This document shows, piece by piece, positions 1 to 10,449 of a stretch of 64,000 nucleotides of DNA. This stretch comes from Vandiemenella viatica. Taxonomy: Eukaryota > Arthropoda > Insecta > Orthoptera > Morabidae. Both the position numbers and the translations under genes were made by a program. A model generated the notes under the pieces. That model did not search any database and was not told the origin of the DNA. It was given only the letters and a program-made list of their open reading frames with translations. The DNA lies in assembly GCA_031002005.1 (NCBI GenBank), contig CM061919.1:11293687-11357686 (forward strand), given 5' to 3'. Each line of letters begins with the position of its first letter. Position 1 is the first letter of the stretch.

Positions 1-1390
1 TGGCCTAATGTAGAGACTTAATGTTTCATGAGGCAATATTGCAAGTCGTTTACAACGCGATACACCTCATTTACACGGAGCTTATGAAAGCTGCTTATTT
101 ATTACTAATAATAACTAAATGACTTCTGCCTTATACTGTAACAAAAACATTCTGGTCCAGGAAGCATTTCAACCTAACCACTATCTCTGCTAATATTGCC
201 GCTACAAAATCAAACGTTTTGAACACACCTCAACACATTAAATGCATTGGAACTGGATTTCGAATAGTAACAGAATTTTCTATATCAAGATTCCTAATTA
301 GTGTAGCATAAATTACTATCACAATTAATTTCATTATATGCCTTACTAAATCACGAGCAGTAACAGTCACTTTATCGCGATGTAAACTTGACCAGCAATA
401 TTAACAAAAATTGTCTTAGAGTTGTAGAGAATCATGAACTTTCCGTTGTACACTGTAATTTACAAGCATTTTAGTACAAATTTTTTAATTAAGTAACTGC
501 AATAATGAATGTAGTTTCATATGTATTCAGTATTTATTTTCCTGCGATCTTAAATAATAATTCACGTTACTAATGTATTAATGCGCGAGTGACAGAAGCT
601 TTGATTTTCTAGCGGTATTATTAGCGGAGTTTGTCACTTTGTTGAAATGCAGCCTGGACCAAAATGAGAACTGAAACATTATTAATAATTTAAGCTTCTT
701 TCACGAGCACCATTTTAGTGACGTCATGTATCGCTTTATAATGATATTGTATCAAAAGATATATAATAAGCTTGGATGATTTAGCAGAACACACGGCATT
801 GCTCGAAGTAAATTTTTGAAATTTATAAAAGTTTTATTCAGATAGTGGAGATTCAGACAAGCAGAATGGTGATTTGCCGGTAGACATTCAATTCTGTTTG
901 CAGATTCAGAAACCTATTATGAATAAAGAATCTATTACTACTTTAACATTGTAATTTATATTTCAGAGAAGAATTAATAGATCGAAACGAACAAACTATA
1001 GTATACTGATGTACATGCAGTCAACTGTTTTCACAGATAGAGAAACGAACATTAACACTGAACATTAAAAGAATCAATTATTACTATAATACCTAAATTT
1101 CTGATTTAAAACAGAATTAACAAAATGAATATTCAGAGAGCAAATTAAGTTCACTTAAAAAAAAAATAGTAATTTTCAGATATTCAGCGCAAATCAAAAT
1201 ATACATTTTTAGTTTCGCAATTTTTTAACTAGATCAACGTCCTTGGGCCACTTAGGTATTTATTTGCTCTTTGAATGTTAGTAAATTTTTTGGATGTTTA
1301 GTCGCTTCCATCATATTTTGACGTCTTGAGTTTTTAATTAAAACTATATTAATTTTTATTCGCAAGTCTTGATATTAGTAATTTTAAGAG
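1..1390. other. AT-rich non-coding DNA, partly repeat-derived
   Basis: No coding signal is visible. Two diverged copies of a motif lie in opposite orientation near 150-185 (ATTCTGGTCCAGGAAGC followed by ATTTCAACCTAACCAC) and near 636-662 (GAAATGCAGCCTGGACCAAAA). The same motif occurs inside the repeat units at 52.3-62.3 kb (for example 61625-61660 and 52925-52945), so part of this stretch is probably an old relative of that element. The right part may be the untranslated 5' region of the Helitron that follows. Confidence 0.4.
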
Positions 1391-2887
1391 ATGCCGGGTA
1401 AACGAAATTCAAATGTTTCAATGAAATGTAAGAAAACTACGACTGTGAAAAAAGCCAAAACCCAGGAACAAATCCTCTAGCAGAGCTGCATAGGGTTGAG
1501 CACTTTGCATGTATTGCGGCTTCTGGAGATGTTGAATTGCCGGAGCAGTCACAAGTTGGGCGACAACACCAAAATGGTCACTTGGTGTCTGGAAGATCAC
1601 ACCGGGAAAATCGCGAGCTCGGTGCTTAGAGCAATCGGATTGGCAATCAATCTCAAAAGCTTCTGAAACACCGAAGCAAACAAAAAGATGGCAATAACAA
1701 TACACCACATATTTGGCATTGCAACGAGTTGCTGAAACACCTGAACAAACGCGAGCTCATTTCTAATGTTTTCCCGAGAATTCAACTAAATATTATCAAT
1801 GACGAAAACTGGTTATGTGAGAAGACAATACTTGCCCCGAAAAATGATTCTGGAGCAAATATATATATATATTAGAGGAAATAGTTGGGGAAGTGACAAC
1901 ACACTCTTCCATCGATACAGTAATGTTAACTGACAATGCTGCTACCTACCCCGTCGAGTTTTCAAATTCCTTCGAGTTATCTGGGCTATCGTCCCATAAA
2001 CTCGAGCTTAAGGTTGGCACTCGAGTTCTCCTGATGCGTAATCTCGAACCCCCTCCCCTCAAGGTATTGCAATGGCACCAGATTACACATCACAGAACTA
2101 GGAAGAAACATTGTGAAGGCGACAATTCTTACCGGTGCATCTAAAGGGGAAGCCGTTATAATTCCGTGTATCCCAATTATTCCCAGAAATATTCCCTTTG
2201 AATTTAAAACATTACAGTTCCCATTAAAAATTTCATTTTCAATGACAATTAATAAGTCGCAAGGTCAAACGTTGAAATTGGTGGGTATACACTTGGATAC
2301 TCACTGCTTTTCCTTTGGTCAACTATATGTTGCCTGCTGCCGGGTATCGAGTGCAAAAAATTTACATGTTTTTTTTCAGAAAATAACAAGTCCTACAATA
2401 TATATACCGATGTATTAAACTGAAAATACTACTAACATACAGAATATTTTTATTGTTTTAAAAGTTCGATGAAGTTGTTTGGAACAAATACATTTTTGTT
2501 AGTTTATTGCAGTATTTATTGCTACTATCACCAATAAAAATAGCTCTAAAATTAATTGTATGGTCGTATTGACCTGGTGGCAAGGCTTCATTACGTCTAC
2601 GCAATCAGCCCCTTTCATAGCCGCTTAACCTAATGCAGTAATCCTGCTGGGCATAGATGACCTACAGTTCAACGTGGAATCAGATCCACGTGAGCATTCT
2701 GGCGCACTTCACATCACACAACAACCTGTTCCAGAGGTGAAGGTCGAGCTAAGGACCTATGAAAATCCTCTGCAAGACTGGGATTCAAGCTGGGGACTTT
2801 TCCATGTCCAGTTGGCGATCAGACCTCTCAACAAAATCTTATATTACAACACTCTTCCACGCGGACGAAGTCGCGGATAACTGTTAG
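1391..2887 (+). mobile_element. Helitron, internally deleted, with 3' hairpin end
   Basis: Rolling-circle DNA transposon relic. An ATG at 1391 opens a basic N-terminal stretch, and ETPEQTR-like repeats near 1735-1760 match the Helitron N-terminal region. The frame then runs directly into the end of a Pif1-type helicase, so most of the Rep/helicase middle is missing. The 3' end is typical: a GC-rich hairpin (CGCGGAC GAA GTCGCG, one bulged base, 2859-2876) about 10 bases before a terminal CTGTTAG at 2881-2887 (TTAG for the usual CTRR), followed by T. The 5' terminus was not located. Confidence 0.8.
1560..2418 (+). pseudogene. Helitron Pif1-like helicase, C-terminal remnant
   Basis: This is the end of the helicase of a Helitron, the enzyme that unwinds DNA during rolling-circle transposition. 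Pieces in several frames align in order: NVFPRIQLNIINDENWL with KTILAPKND (about 1767-1860), a segment with LKVGTRVLLMRNLEPP (1893-2075), and GASKGEAVIIP to FSMTINKSQGQTLK and FSFGQLYVACCRVSS (2113-2375). The last two are the conserved motif V/VI region of Pif1-family helicases. Stops and frame changes near 1875, 1912 and 2090 show that it is dead. Walker A and B motifs are absent because the middle is deleted. Confidence 0.85.
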
Positions 2888-3143
2888 TCTTATATAGCCT
2901 ATATAAAAATAAATGTTTGTGGGTTTGTTCGTCTTCTATTCATTCCTAAACCATTTATCAGATTGCAATGAAACTTTGGAGAGTTTTCGAGTGTGCGTCT
3001 GCGAAGGTTCCTGTGAAAAAAAATTTCCAAAAAGTCACCCCTTATTCCCATAACACCCCAAAATTTACATCTACATCTACATCTACATCCATACTCTGCG
3101 AATCACAAACATTGTGGGTGGCAGAGGGTGCTAAGCACCAATC

Positions 3144-4640
3144 CTAAACCCGCCCATTCCAATCCCGAATAGTGCGAGGAAAGAAGGAATACATATAAGT
3201 ATCAGTACGGCATCTTATTTCTCTAATCTTATCCCTCCGGTCATTGCGACCTAAATAGGTTGGCGGAAGAAGTATTTCATTGCACTCGAAATTTAAATTT
3301 TTTCGCATATTCTCCAATAAATTAGAACGCAAGCTACGTCGTCTGTCTTCCAAACTATCCCAGCCCAATGTATGTATCAATTCTGTGACGCTTTCATAAG
3401 GGCTGTAACAACAAGTCACGAATCTAGCGGCTCTCCTCTGCACCCTCTCAACTGAGTCAATCAGAACCTTGCGATACGGATCCCAAACCCCACAACAGTA
3501 ATCCAGATGCGGACGCACTAGTGTTTTATACGCTATCTCCTTTGTTTGAGCATTACAATTCCTCAAAATACGACCTATGAATCGTAATTTAGAATTGGCC
3601 TTGCCTACGACGGAAGTTATGTGCATGTCCCATTTCATGTTGCTTTGTACTATCACCCCCAGATACTTCACGGAATCAACCATGTCAACAGGTGAATTGT
3701 TTATTTTGTACTCGTGAACAACCTGATTCTTCTTGTTACTTATCCGCATTGCCTTGCACTTTTTGCAATTAAGTGTAAGCTGCCATTTACGGCACCAATC
3801 GAAAATAGCATCCAAATCACGCTGAATTTCTAAGCAGTCGTCGGAGCACCTTATTTCCCTATAGATAACCGCATCGTCGGCAAACAATCGCAACCAGCAT
3901 TTGACGTTGTCACCTAGATCGTTTATAAATATTAAGAAAAGAAGTGGACCTATTACACTTCCCTGAGGAACGCCCGAAGTAACATTTATCTTAGAAGAGG
4001 CTTCCCCGTCAACAACGACATATTGTGATCGACCAGTTAGAAAATCACGTATCCACTCGCAAATCTGAGCCGAAATACCGTAAGCTCAAATCTTCGCTAA
4101 AAGTCGGTTGTGTGGCACAGAATCAAAAGCTTTCTGAAAATCCAAAAAAATCGCATCAACTTGCGAACCTGCATCGATAATTTTCATTATGTCGTGGGAA
4201 AATAGGGCCAATTGTGTTTCACACGATCGCTTCTTCCGAAATCCGTGTTGACATGGTGTAAGTAACTCGTTCTCATCTAGAAACTTCATTATGTTCGAGC
4301 ATATGACATGTTCCAGAATTCTGCTGCAGACCGATGTTAAAGATATGGGTCGATAATTCCTAGGATCACTCCGATCTCCTTTCTTAAAAACGGGAATTAC
4401 CTGGGCTATTTTCCAGCTAGAAGGTACTTTTCTCTCTTCTAGTGATTTACGGAATATATCTGACAGAAATGGTTCAATATCCTCCGCGTATTCAGAAAAT
4501 ACTCTTACCGGTATACCATCGGGACCCGGCGCTTTACCCCACTTCAGGAGTTTTAATTGCTTTACAATTCCTACGCTATCAATTTCTATCGGATCCATCT
4601 CTAATTCCACACGGTGTGGTAAAGTGGGGATGTTTTCCAA
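3144..4640 (-). pseudogene. Reverse transcriptase of LINE-A, one in-frame stop
   Basis: Retrotransposon polymerase that copies the element RNA at a nicked target. In order on the minus strand: LKLLKWGKAPGPDGIPVRVF, a second RT block ending in VIPVFKKGDRSDPRNYRPIS, HGFRKKRSCETQL, the catalytic segment AIFLDFQKAFDSVPH, then a TGA at 4086-4088. The same frame continues with TSGVPQGSVIGPLLFLIFIN and the second catalytic motif FADD (near 3885). The C-terminal part has VKYLGVIVQSNMKWDMHI, SVERVQRRAARFV and FFPRTIRDWN, typical of CR1/L2/Jockey-group proteins. About 500 codons are readable apart from that single stop. Confidence 0.88.
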
Positions 4641-4765
4641 GTTTTCTTGCGTGAATGAATTTTTGAATTCGGTGTTAAATAAGGTAGCCTTGTCGCGGCT
4701 GTCTTCAACCTCCCGTCCATCTTTTATTAGAACTGGCTTATTGTTCCCACTACAACTAACTTTTT

Positions 4766-5050
4766 TTACATACGACCAAAATTTCTTAGGGTTTCAGTGA
4801 GGCTCTTAGAGAGAGAATTTTCACGAAAGTTATTAAATGCCTCACGCATTGCATTCTTAACACGTCCCCTTATCTCCTCTAACTTTTCTAAATCAGTCCG
4901 ATACATCGTCCTTTTTGATCGTGCATGTATCTTCCTTTGCTTCTTGAGTAACCTTTTAACCTCCCGTGTGTACCATGGGGGATCGTTCTCTTCCCTGATT
5001 GTCCGTTTCAGTATATGCAAGTTCATACCTTCCCCAACTATATGTAGGAA
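4766..5050 (-). pseudogene. Endonuclease-RT linker of LINE-A
   Basis: Basic region that precedes the RT in CR1/Jockey-group ORF2. It has PPWYTREVKRLLKKQRKIHA followed by a charged helix. Near 4790 the frame slips: the next conserved piece, with FWSYVKK, continues in another frame towards the RT. The apparent start codon at 5107 lies in the flanking Helitron, so it is not a real start. Confidence 0.7.
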
Positions 5051-5053
5051 TCG

Positions 5054-5350
5054 ACCCCCTTTCCACCCCCATAATTTTTTCACCCCATAATTTAGGCAAT
5101 ACCACATTTTTTATCCGATTTAGATAGGAATTTGTACACTTATACTTTAAAACAAACAGAAAAATACTGCCTATGTATGGTTTCCGAATATTAATCCCCT
5201 CTCCCCCTTTCCACCCCCATTACGTTTTTACCCCATAATTTAGGCAAACCACATTTTTTTATCCGATTTAGATAACAATTTGTACACTTATACTTTAAAA
5301 CAAACAGAAAAATACTGCCTCCATATGTTTTCCAAAGCGCATCCCCTCTC
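5054..5350. repeat. Two 148-bp Helitron subrepeats
   Basis: Unit starts at 5055 and 5203. Both contain CCCCCTTTCCACCCCCAT, CCCCATAATTTAGGCAA, ATCCGATTTAGATA and CTTTAAAACAAACAGAAAA. Similar C-rich wording (CACCCCTTATTCCCATAACACCCC) is seen left of LINE-A at 3036-3060, so LINE-A cut an array of such repeats. Confidence 0.75.
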
Positions 5351-5469
5351 ACCCTTTACAACTGAAAATGAATGAAACAGCAGTTTAAAATTTATATGTA
5401 AATATTTTTTCATTTAATCTATGTGCCTACTCAAGTCCAGCAATAGTGAAGCATTGCCGGCTCAGCTAG

Positions 5470-5850
5470 TTTACAATAAAAATGAAAATTGTGGGTTACA
5501 GATTTAAGCTTACTTAAATTTTTCTTTGGTCACACATGCTTATAATTGTACAGCCTTTTAGCATCAGTTATGTCTATAACTGCAGTATATATTACACACT
5601 TTGGTTGTATTTTTGTGATTATTTGCGTAATCAGTGATGTACAGTAACTAAATGTGGAATACATCAGAACTCAATGTATTACAGTACTATGCAAATAATC
5701 ACAAAAATGCAACCAACATGTGTAATATATACTGCAGTTACAGACATAATTGATGCTAAAAGGCTGTACAGTTATAAGCATATGTGACCAAAGAATAATG
5801 TAAGTAAGCTTAAATCTGTAACCCACAATTTTCATGTTTAAATTGTAAAA
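5470..5850. repeat. Long foldback (inverted-repeat) element
   Basis: Two arms of about 155 bases, 5470-5626 and 5690-5850, are inverted copies of each other. Matching landmarks are TTTACAAT at the tips, GTGGGTTACAGATTTAAGC, TGTACAGCCTTTTAGCATCA, CTGCAGTATATATTACACA and GTGATTATTTGC at the inner ends. The loop is about 60 bases. The left tip begins exactly after the Helitron CTAG. No coding capacity; probably a foldback MITE. Confidence 0.85.
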
Positions 5851-7904
5851 TAGAACAAATGTAATTATATGTATAAATACCCACAGACAGAAATGCTGAA
5901 GATGCTTCGCAAATGAAGCGAAACGCGTTCGGAAAATAAAACAACAATTACAATTGCATTGGCATTACAATTATTCATAAAATTTATCACATATTGCATA
6001 TGCCGATGTTATGTTGAGTCCTTCTACAGCTGTTTAGACAGTTTACTATTTAAACTTGATTTATTACCTAAAATAAATGTATAATTTGATTTATTTCCTG
6101 AATTACCTCCAAAAGTGACTCTAAAGCTGCGGTATCATAAGGTTCACCTGAGCCCGTTATACTGTAAAAAAACTTCGTTATGTAAATTTATGGAATTCTA
6201 AGGTAGCTTACAATATAAAACATTTGTTCAACTTTCCTGAGTGATAACTAAATAGGCTAAAGTTGTGATGTTGCAGCACTTCATACAACTGCTCCATTTG
6301 TATTAAGTAAGCATGGTAATACTCAGCTGATTTATACATATCAGGATTCACATCCAAAACCCCTGTAGTTATTTAAATGATAATTTATTTCCAGTATTGC
6401 TTCATTTTTGTTGTGCAACAACACTTATAAATCTCAATTAAAACTCATGAAAAAGTATTTATAGTACACATTCATTTTAATTTGGTAATATCTAGCACAT
6501 TATGCCTTGGTGTGATTTAAACATGCAAAATGTGGCTGAATTAGCAAGAAATGAAGGTGGGTATTGGGTTGTTGAGTTCAATCCAAAATTTGATGCCTAA
6601 GATTCCTAATGATATCAGAGGTTCCATGTGATTTTGAAGAATTTTTATACTGACACTGAGTCTGGGAGAATTTCTTAATCAAAGTTATTGTACTTTAAAG
6701 ATTTTGAACACCTACATTTTGGAAATGAGAGACTTTCATAACAAAGAAAAATTGTTACTTCGGTGGACAAAAGATAAGAAAAATAGTAAAAACATTGTAA
6801 AGCGAAGATTAAGGATGAAAATGATAATTTTATGCTGAAAAAATGAGAATTAGTTAATTTTAAGTAAATAATGATAATAACAGTAGGTCAAATTTGGGGA
6901 AAAAGATATTATTTCAGGATTATATGAGAAAGTAAAGTTAACAAATTCGATGAGAAGCAACAAGAAATATTATTAGAATAAGTATTTTTAGAAATAATCA
7001 TGTTTTAATGGTGAAATTCAATATTTAATAGAATTTTAGTTATGTTGAGAGGGTTGAATCTTCAAACTTAGTAACAGTGAAGGTATTTGGAATTTCTTAA
7101 AGTGAAAGATAAATAAAATTATGAGAAAAATTAGTCAAATATGTTGATAAAGTTTGAAAAAGACTGGCGAAATTTGAGAAATTTCTTAGTTTTTATTTGA
7201 CTAGAAAGGAGTTTATTATTATTATCCATGTCAGAGAGGAAAGTTCCAGAAAAGAGGAGTTTTTGGGGTTTGTCTGTATAGAGAGTTCTGGGACCATGAT
7301 CTGCAAGCATTTTTTGATAAGCAGTTGGATAGTACACATCGGTGTGATGGTTCATGGCAGAGCAAGATTTTGGAACATGAAATTTTAACATTATTGTTAA
7401 CTTTGGGGGAAGTTTGAAATGAATGAGTATTGTATGAACATATGAATGGAAGTTTGTTTTGTCTTCATAAAGGATTGAAATACAATAACATGCAACTTTG
7501 AAATGTTGCTATTAGAGTAACTATGAACATATTTCTTTAGAAAGAACATTAAAAGCAGTGAAACTTTAATCTTGTGTTGAATATCATAGCATCATAGCAT
7601 AAACTGTAGAACCTGATATATTATTCAGTGTAGAAATTCTATTCTGCACTTTGAGTGGGCAACCAATTTTCTACTGAAATTAAGCTGAAATTGTAGGAGA
7701 AAACATAGTAGTTCATTAGAAGTCATTACAAATACTGTTGTAAGAAACAATTATCATTAAAATTAAAAATAAATAAAATAGAATCTCATTTGTATAATAA
7801 TTGTTTAGTAACATACACAAACAATTCCACAAAATATAACATTCCACTTATAGACAGAAACTGTGAAACGGTCTCCAACACCACCCTCCCTCCTTCATTT
7901 TCTC
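5851..7904. other. Unassigned AT-rich intronic DNA
   Basis: No gene or recognised repeat. A small hairpin-bearing motif (GATGCTTCGCAAATGAAGCGAAACGCG) lies at 5899-5926. The stretch around 7200-7390 has slightly higher GC and open frames on both strands, but I recognise no family in either. The dynein-2 exons expected downstream of 8234 (containing a WELGGG motif) were looked for here and not seen. Confidence 0.4.
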
Positions 7905-8023
7905 CTGTTGACAAAGAGCCAAGTCTCAAAATATTCATTGTTTTTCCTGTGTTTTGTGATTATTTATGTGTTCACCCCATGATACCATCATCTAAGGTAA
8001 GTGGTGATTCATTTCGCTATCCC
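7905..8023 (+). repeat. Single arm of a foldback MITE
   Basis: Matches the right arm of the foldback at 33817-34110: TTGACAAAG, TGTGTTTTGTGATTATTTATGT against TATTTGTGTTTGTGTC, then CATCATCTAAGGTAAGTGGTG and TTCATTTCGCTATCCC. More diverged than the other copy and lacking the opposite arm. Confidence 0.6.
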
Positions 8024-8233
8024 TTTTTTTTTGTGGGTAAATCCGTTTGCTAATTAGCTCCTATTATTTCCTGGTAAATATATATATAATCATTGTAATA
8101 CTGATATGTGAAGCATTGAAAACTATAAAAAGAGTTGATGACTATCCCCAAACTCAGACACAAGTAATGTTTATGATATGGACTAAATTTATAATTTTGG
8201 TAGGGTGCACATTATAAATAGATATCATCTTAC

Positions 8234-8335
8234 CAGGCTTTTCCCAGATTTTCGACCAAAAGTGTAATCAAGTGCTAGAGTTTCCTTTGTACTTTCACTC
8301 CTGTCCAGAAACTGACAAATCAATGTGGTTTTGCC
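8234..8335 (-). CDS. DYNC2LI1: DYNC2LI1 internal exon (P-loop GKTT and following)
   Basis: Internal exon of 102 bases, 34 codons, phase 0 at both ends, of cytoplasmic dynein-2 light intermediate chain. This subunit of the dynein-2 motor carries intraflagellar transport cargo from the ciliary tip back to the cell body. In insects it is expected in ciliated sensory neurons. The exon reads GKTTLICQFLDRSEST then KETLALDYTFGRKSGKSL. GKT completes the Walker A P-loop begun in the exon at 32334-32445, and the LDR-x-E-x-x-K-x-TLAL-x-YTFGR run is characteristic of the light intermediate chain family. Splice sites are canonical on the minus strand: acceptor ATATTACAG before GGCAAAACC, donor CTG|GTAAGATG. 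Following exons lie left of the window or were missed. The GSK-type P-loop favours dynein-2 over the dynein-1 light intermediate chain. Confidence 0.92.
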
Positions 8336-8339
8336 CTGT

Positions 8340-8735
8340 AATATGAAGGTAATTATACTATAATGAATTAATTTAAAATCCTGTGGTTTTGAAGTACAAG
8401 TGAAGGATGTGAAAAAAATTGTTAATCGGAACATTGAAACACTTATTCCAAACTACATTGTAGAAATTACATGTGAATTATTTTATTCAAAAACATATTA
8501 GGAATGTCATACTTCAGTATTATAAGATTAACTGAAGTCTAAAGACAAAATAATAATAATGTTTGTAAATGGGTTTGGAAGAGGTTAGTCATCTGTACCT
8601 CAATTAGGTCATTTACACATGAAATAGGGGGTAAAAAAAGAGTAAGTTGACAGTATGGCACTCAATCCTTGCAACAAATCTTAAAGGGTCAGCAATAGAA
8701 CATAATCAAATAAAGTTTTTTATTTTATATGTATA
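8340..8735. other. Unassigned intronic DNA
   Basis: AT-rich, no motif or repeat relationship recognised. Confidence 0.4.
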
Positions 8736-8744
8736 TTTCCTTTT

Positions 8745-8985
8745 TATTTGTTTCTGGCTTTATGCCTTGTTGAGATAATTATACGTGGGAGACTACTGGG
8801 GACAAGAAATTGGATGGAATTTGGCCATCACCTTTTGAACGAATCATCCCAGTATTCACTTGCAGTGATTTGGGGAAACCATGAGAAACCCAAATCTAGA
8901 TGGTTGGACAGGGATTCAAATCCACATCCTCCCAAATCCAAGGCCAGAGCATTAGCCCTCACCAACCACAAGAGGTAAATCAGAA
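8745..8985 (-). mobile_element. tRNA-derived SINE (copy 1)
   Basis: Short retroposon transcribed by RNA polymerase III. On the minus strand it reads a degraded B box (rc of GGGATTCAAATCC), GGTTTCCCCAAATCACTGCA and ends with CATAAAGCC-like sequence, seen on the plus strand as GGCTTTATGCCTTGTTGAG. About 70-80 percent similar by eye to the copy at 10208. No clear target duplication. Confidence 0.75.
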
Positions 8986-9004
8986 TGCCTCTAGCAGATT
9001 GGAG

Positions 9005-9420
9005 GAATTACTGAGAGGTAGGAGTCAGGTAGCAGAACAGATGGATGTGGGAACAGGAGTGCCACAAGGTAGCAGAAACTGTTGATCATTATTTTAATGT
9101 ATGAATCTGTTGTCTGTTTATAGTCAAAAGTTAGAGTGTTTGTGGAAGACATAATAGATTGTAGTAGAAACATGTCAAGACTGGGAACAGCTATTGATGA
9201 CTCTAGACATGATATCTAGTTGGCTGGGTAAATGTAGCATGAAGACATATAGAAAAAAGAGTCCACTTAATAGATGTATAAGTAAAACAATAGTGTTATA
9301 CAATATTAAAACTGAAGAGGTACTACTCCAAGAAGGTATACAATGTAAATTTTTTAGCATATGAGTAGCTAATAGGGGCACAATGGGCAGGCTGTAGGAC
9401 AGAGGTTCCCAAATTGAGTG
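9005..9420 (+). mobile_element. LINE-B relic, RT fragment
   Basis: Decayed sense fragment. It preserves MDVGTGVPQGS (about 9040-9078), then degenerate pieces KVRVF, a WEQLL-like stretch and SWLGKCSMKTY, which follow the order seen in better LINE-B copies at 48.6-49.5 kb. It is full of stops and lacks both ends. Confidence 0.6.
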
Positions 9421-9429
9421 AAGCACTTT

Positions 9430-10190
9430 AACCTAGCTCTACACGGTTGGATGTACTATATTTCCTTCACTACTTCTTACAGTTGAAAACCTTTATTCTA
9501 ATATCATATACTTATTGAGGTTCCTCTAAGATGTCATTGCTGGTACTGAGAAGTTACAACATACCAAGTCTAAGAAAAACAGGCAGCAAATACTAGTAAA
9601 TTATAAAAATAACACAATCATGGAAATTCCTTCATATTCAAATAGACAAACTCAATTGGCAAGAACATATCACGATACTACTGAAGAAGTTAAGAAGTGC
9701 TACCTTTCTATAAGAACACTTTCCTTAACAGCACATCTGTAATCAATAAAACAGGATTAATCCTCTTATTTTCAGTCAGTCTTGTGATATGGCATAATGG
9801 CATAATTTTTTTTGGGGGGGGGAGAGCTCTTCACAAACCAAAAAAGTTTTTATAACACAGAAAACAAATGCTAGATGCTTTCTTGGGTAAAACAAAACTT
9901 CTTGCAGAAAACTTTTCTTACAGTGACTCACACATTTTATCTTGTTTACATTGAATTCCCAGGTACACAATTTCAATACAAGAAACGTAAATAATTTGCA
10001 CAAAATTAAAACATCATTATCACAAGTACAAATAGGAATTAATTATTCTGGGACAAACTTAATTAATTTCCAACAAGTATAAAATAGTTTGTAGACAATA
10101 AAGATATTTTTAACAAAAACTGAAAGACTACCTTATAGCAAACTCCTTCTACTCCACCCAAGAATTTGTACAGTGAATTATATCTGCTAT
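9430..10190. other. Unassigned intronic DNA
   Basis: AT-rich with a poly-T/G run at 9808-9823. No supported feature. Confidence 0.4.
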
Positions 10191-10207
10191 GACATCCACA
10201 AAATTGA

Positions 10208-10435
10208 TTTTTTTTTCTTATGGCTTTATGCCTCATCAACGTTGAGGAAAGTACTGTGGAGAACGAATGGGAAGGAATTCAGCCACGGCCTTTCGAAGGA
10301 AGCATTCCAGCATTTGCCTGGAGTGATTTGGGGAAACAATGGAAAATTCAAATCTGTATACCTGGACAGGGATTCGAACCCACATCCTCCAAAATGTGAG
10401 GCCAGAACATTAACAGTTCACCCACCAAGCTCAGT
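10208..10435 (-). mobile_element. tRNA-derived SINE (copy 2) with target duplication
   Basis: Best-preserved copy for boundaries. On the minus strand: a tRNA-like head (TGAGCTTGGTGGGTGAACTG), B box GGGTTCGAATCCC, the body GTTTCCCCAAATCACTCCAG, and a 3' end AGGCATAAAGCCATAAGAAAA. Flanked by CACAAAATTGA (10197-10207) and CACAAAACTGA (10436-10446), an 11-base target duplication with one mismatch. Confidence 0.85.
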
Positions 10436-10449
10436 CACAAAACTGAGTT

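Larger units (their letters stand above)
3066..5052 (-). mobile_element. LINE-A, 5'-truncated non-LTR retrotransposon (CR1/Jockey group)
   Basis: Antisense copy whose 3' end lies at 3066-3090 as a short (CATCTA)n repeat, a microsatellite-like tail instead of poly(A). It keeps the linker between endonuclease and reverse transcriptase (4766-5050, basic, with PPWYTREVKRLLKKQRK), the whole RT and the C-terminal domain. The endonuclease and ORF1 are missing. A frameshift lies near 4790 and one in-frame TGA at 4086-4088. Few lesions suggest a fairly recent insertion. It sits inside the second Helitron. Exact clade (CR1, L2, Daphne or similar) cannot be fixed by eye. Confidence 0.88.
2888..5469 (+). 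mobile_element. Non-autonomous Helitron abutting the first, split by LINE-A
   Basis: It starts with TCTTATATAG at 2888, directly after the previous Helitron end; a TC start followed by a TATATAAAAATAAATG-like stretch is usual for insect Helitrons. It ends with a hairpin GCAAT-AGTGAAGC-ATTGC (5441-5458) and CTAG at 5466-5469, followed by T. The interior carries two C-rich subrepeats 148 bases apart (5055 and 5203), each with CCCCATAATTTAGGCAA and TTTGTACACTTATACTTT. LINE-A (3066-5052) has landed between the left part and these subrepeats. I see no coding sequence of its own. Confidence 0.72.

Noticed and set aside
7131..7391. Overlapping open frames on both strands in a slightly GC-richer patch
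   Set aside because: No conserved motif on either strand; neither is bounded by convincing splice sites.
8234..8335. Assignment to a Ras/Rab-like GTPase or to dynein-1 light intermediate chain
   Set aside because: The GSK-type P-loop together with LDR, TLAL and YTFGR fits the dynein-2 light intermediate chain better than small GTPases or the dynein-1 paralogue.
10208..10435. tRNA gene, because of a good B box
   Set aside because: No cloverleaf; body and A-rich tail are those of a SINE with target duplication.
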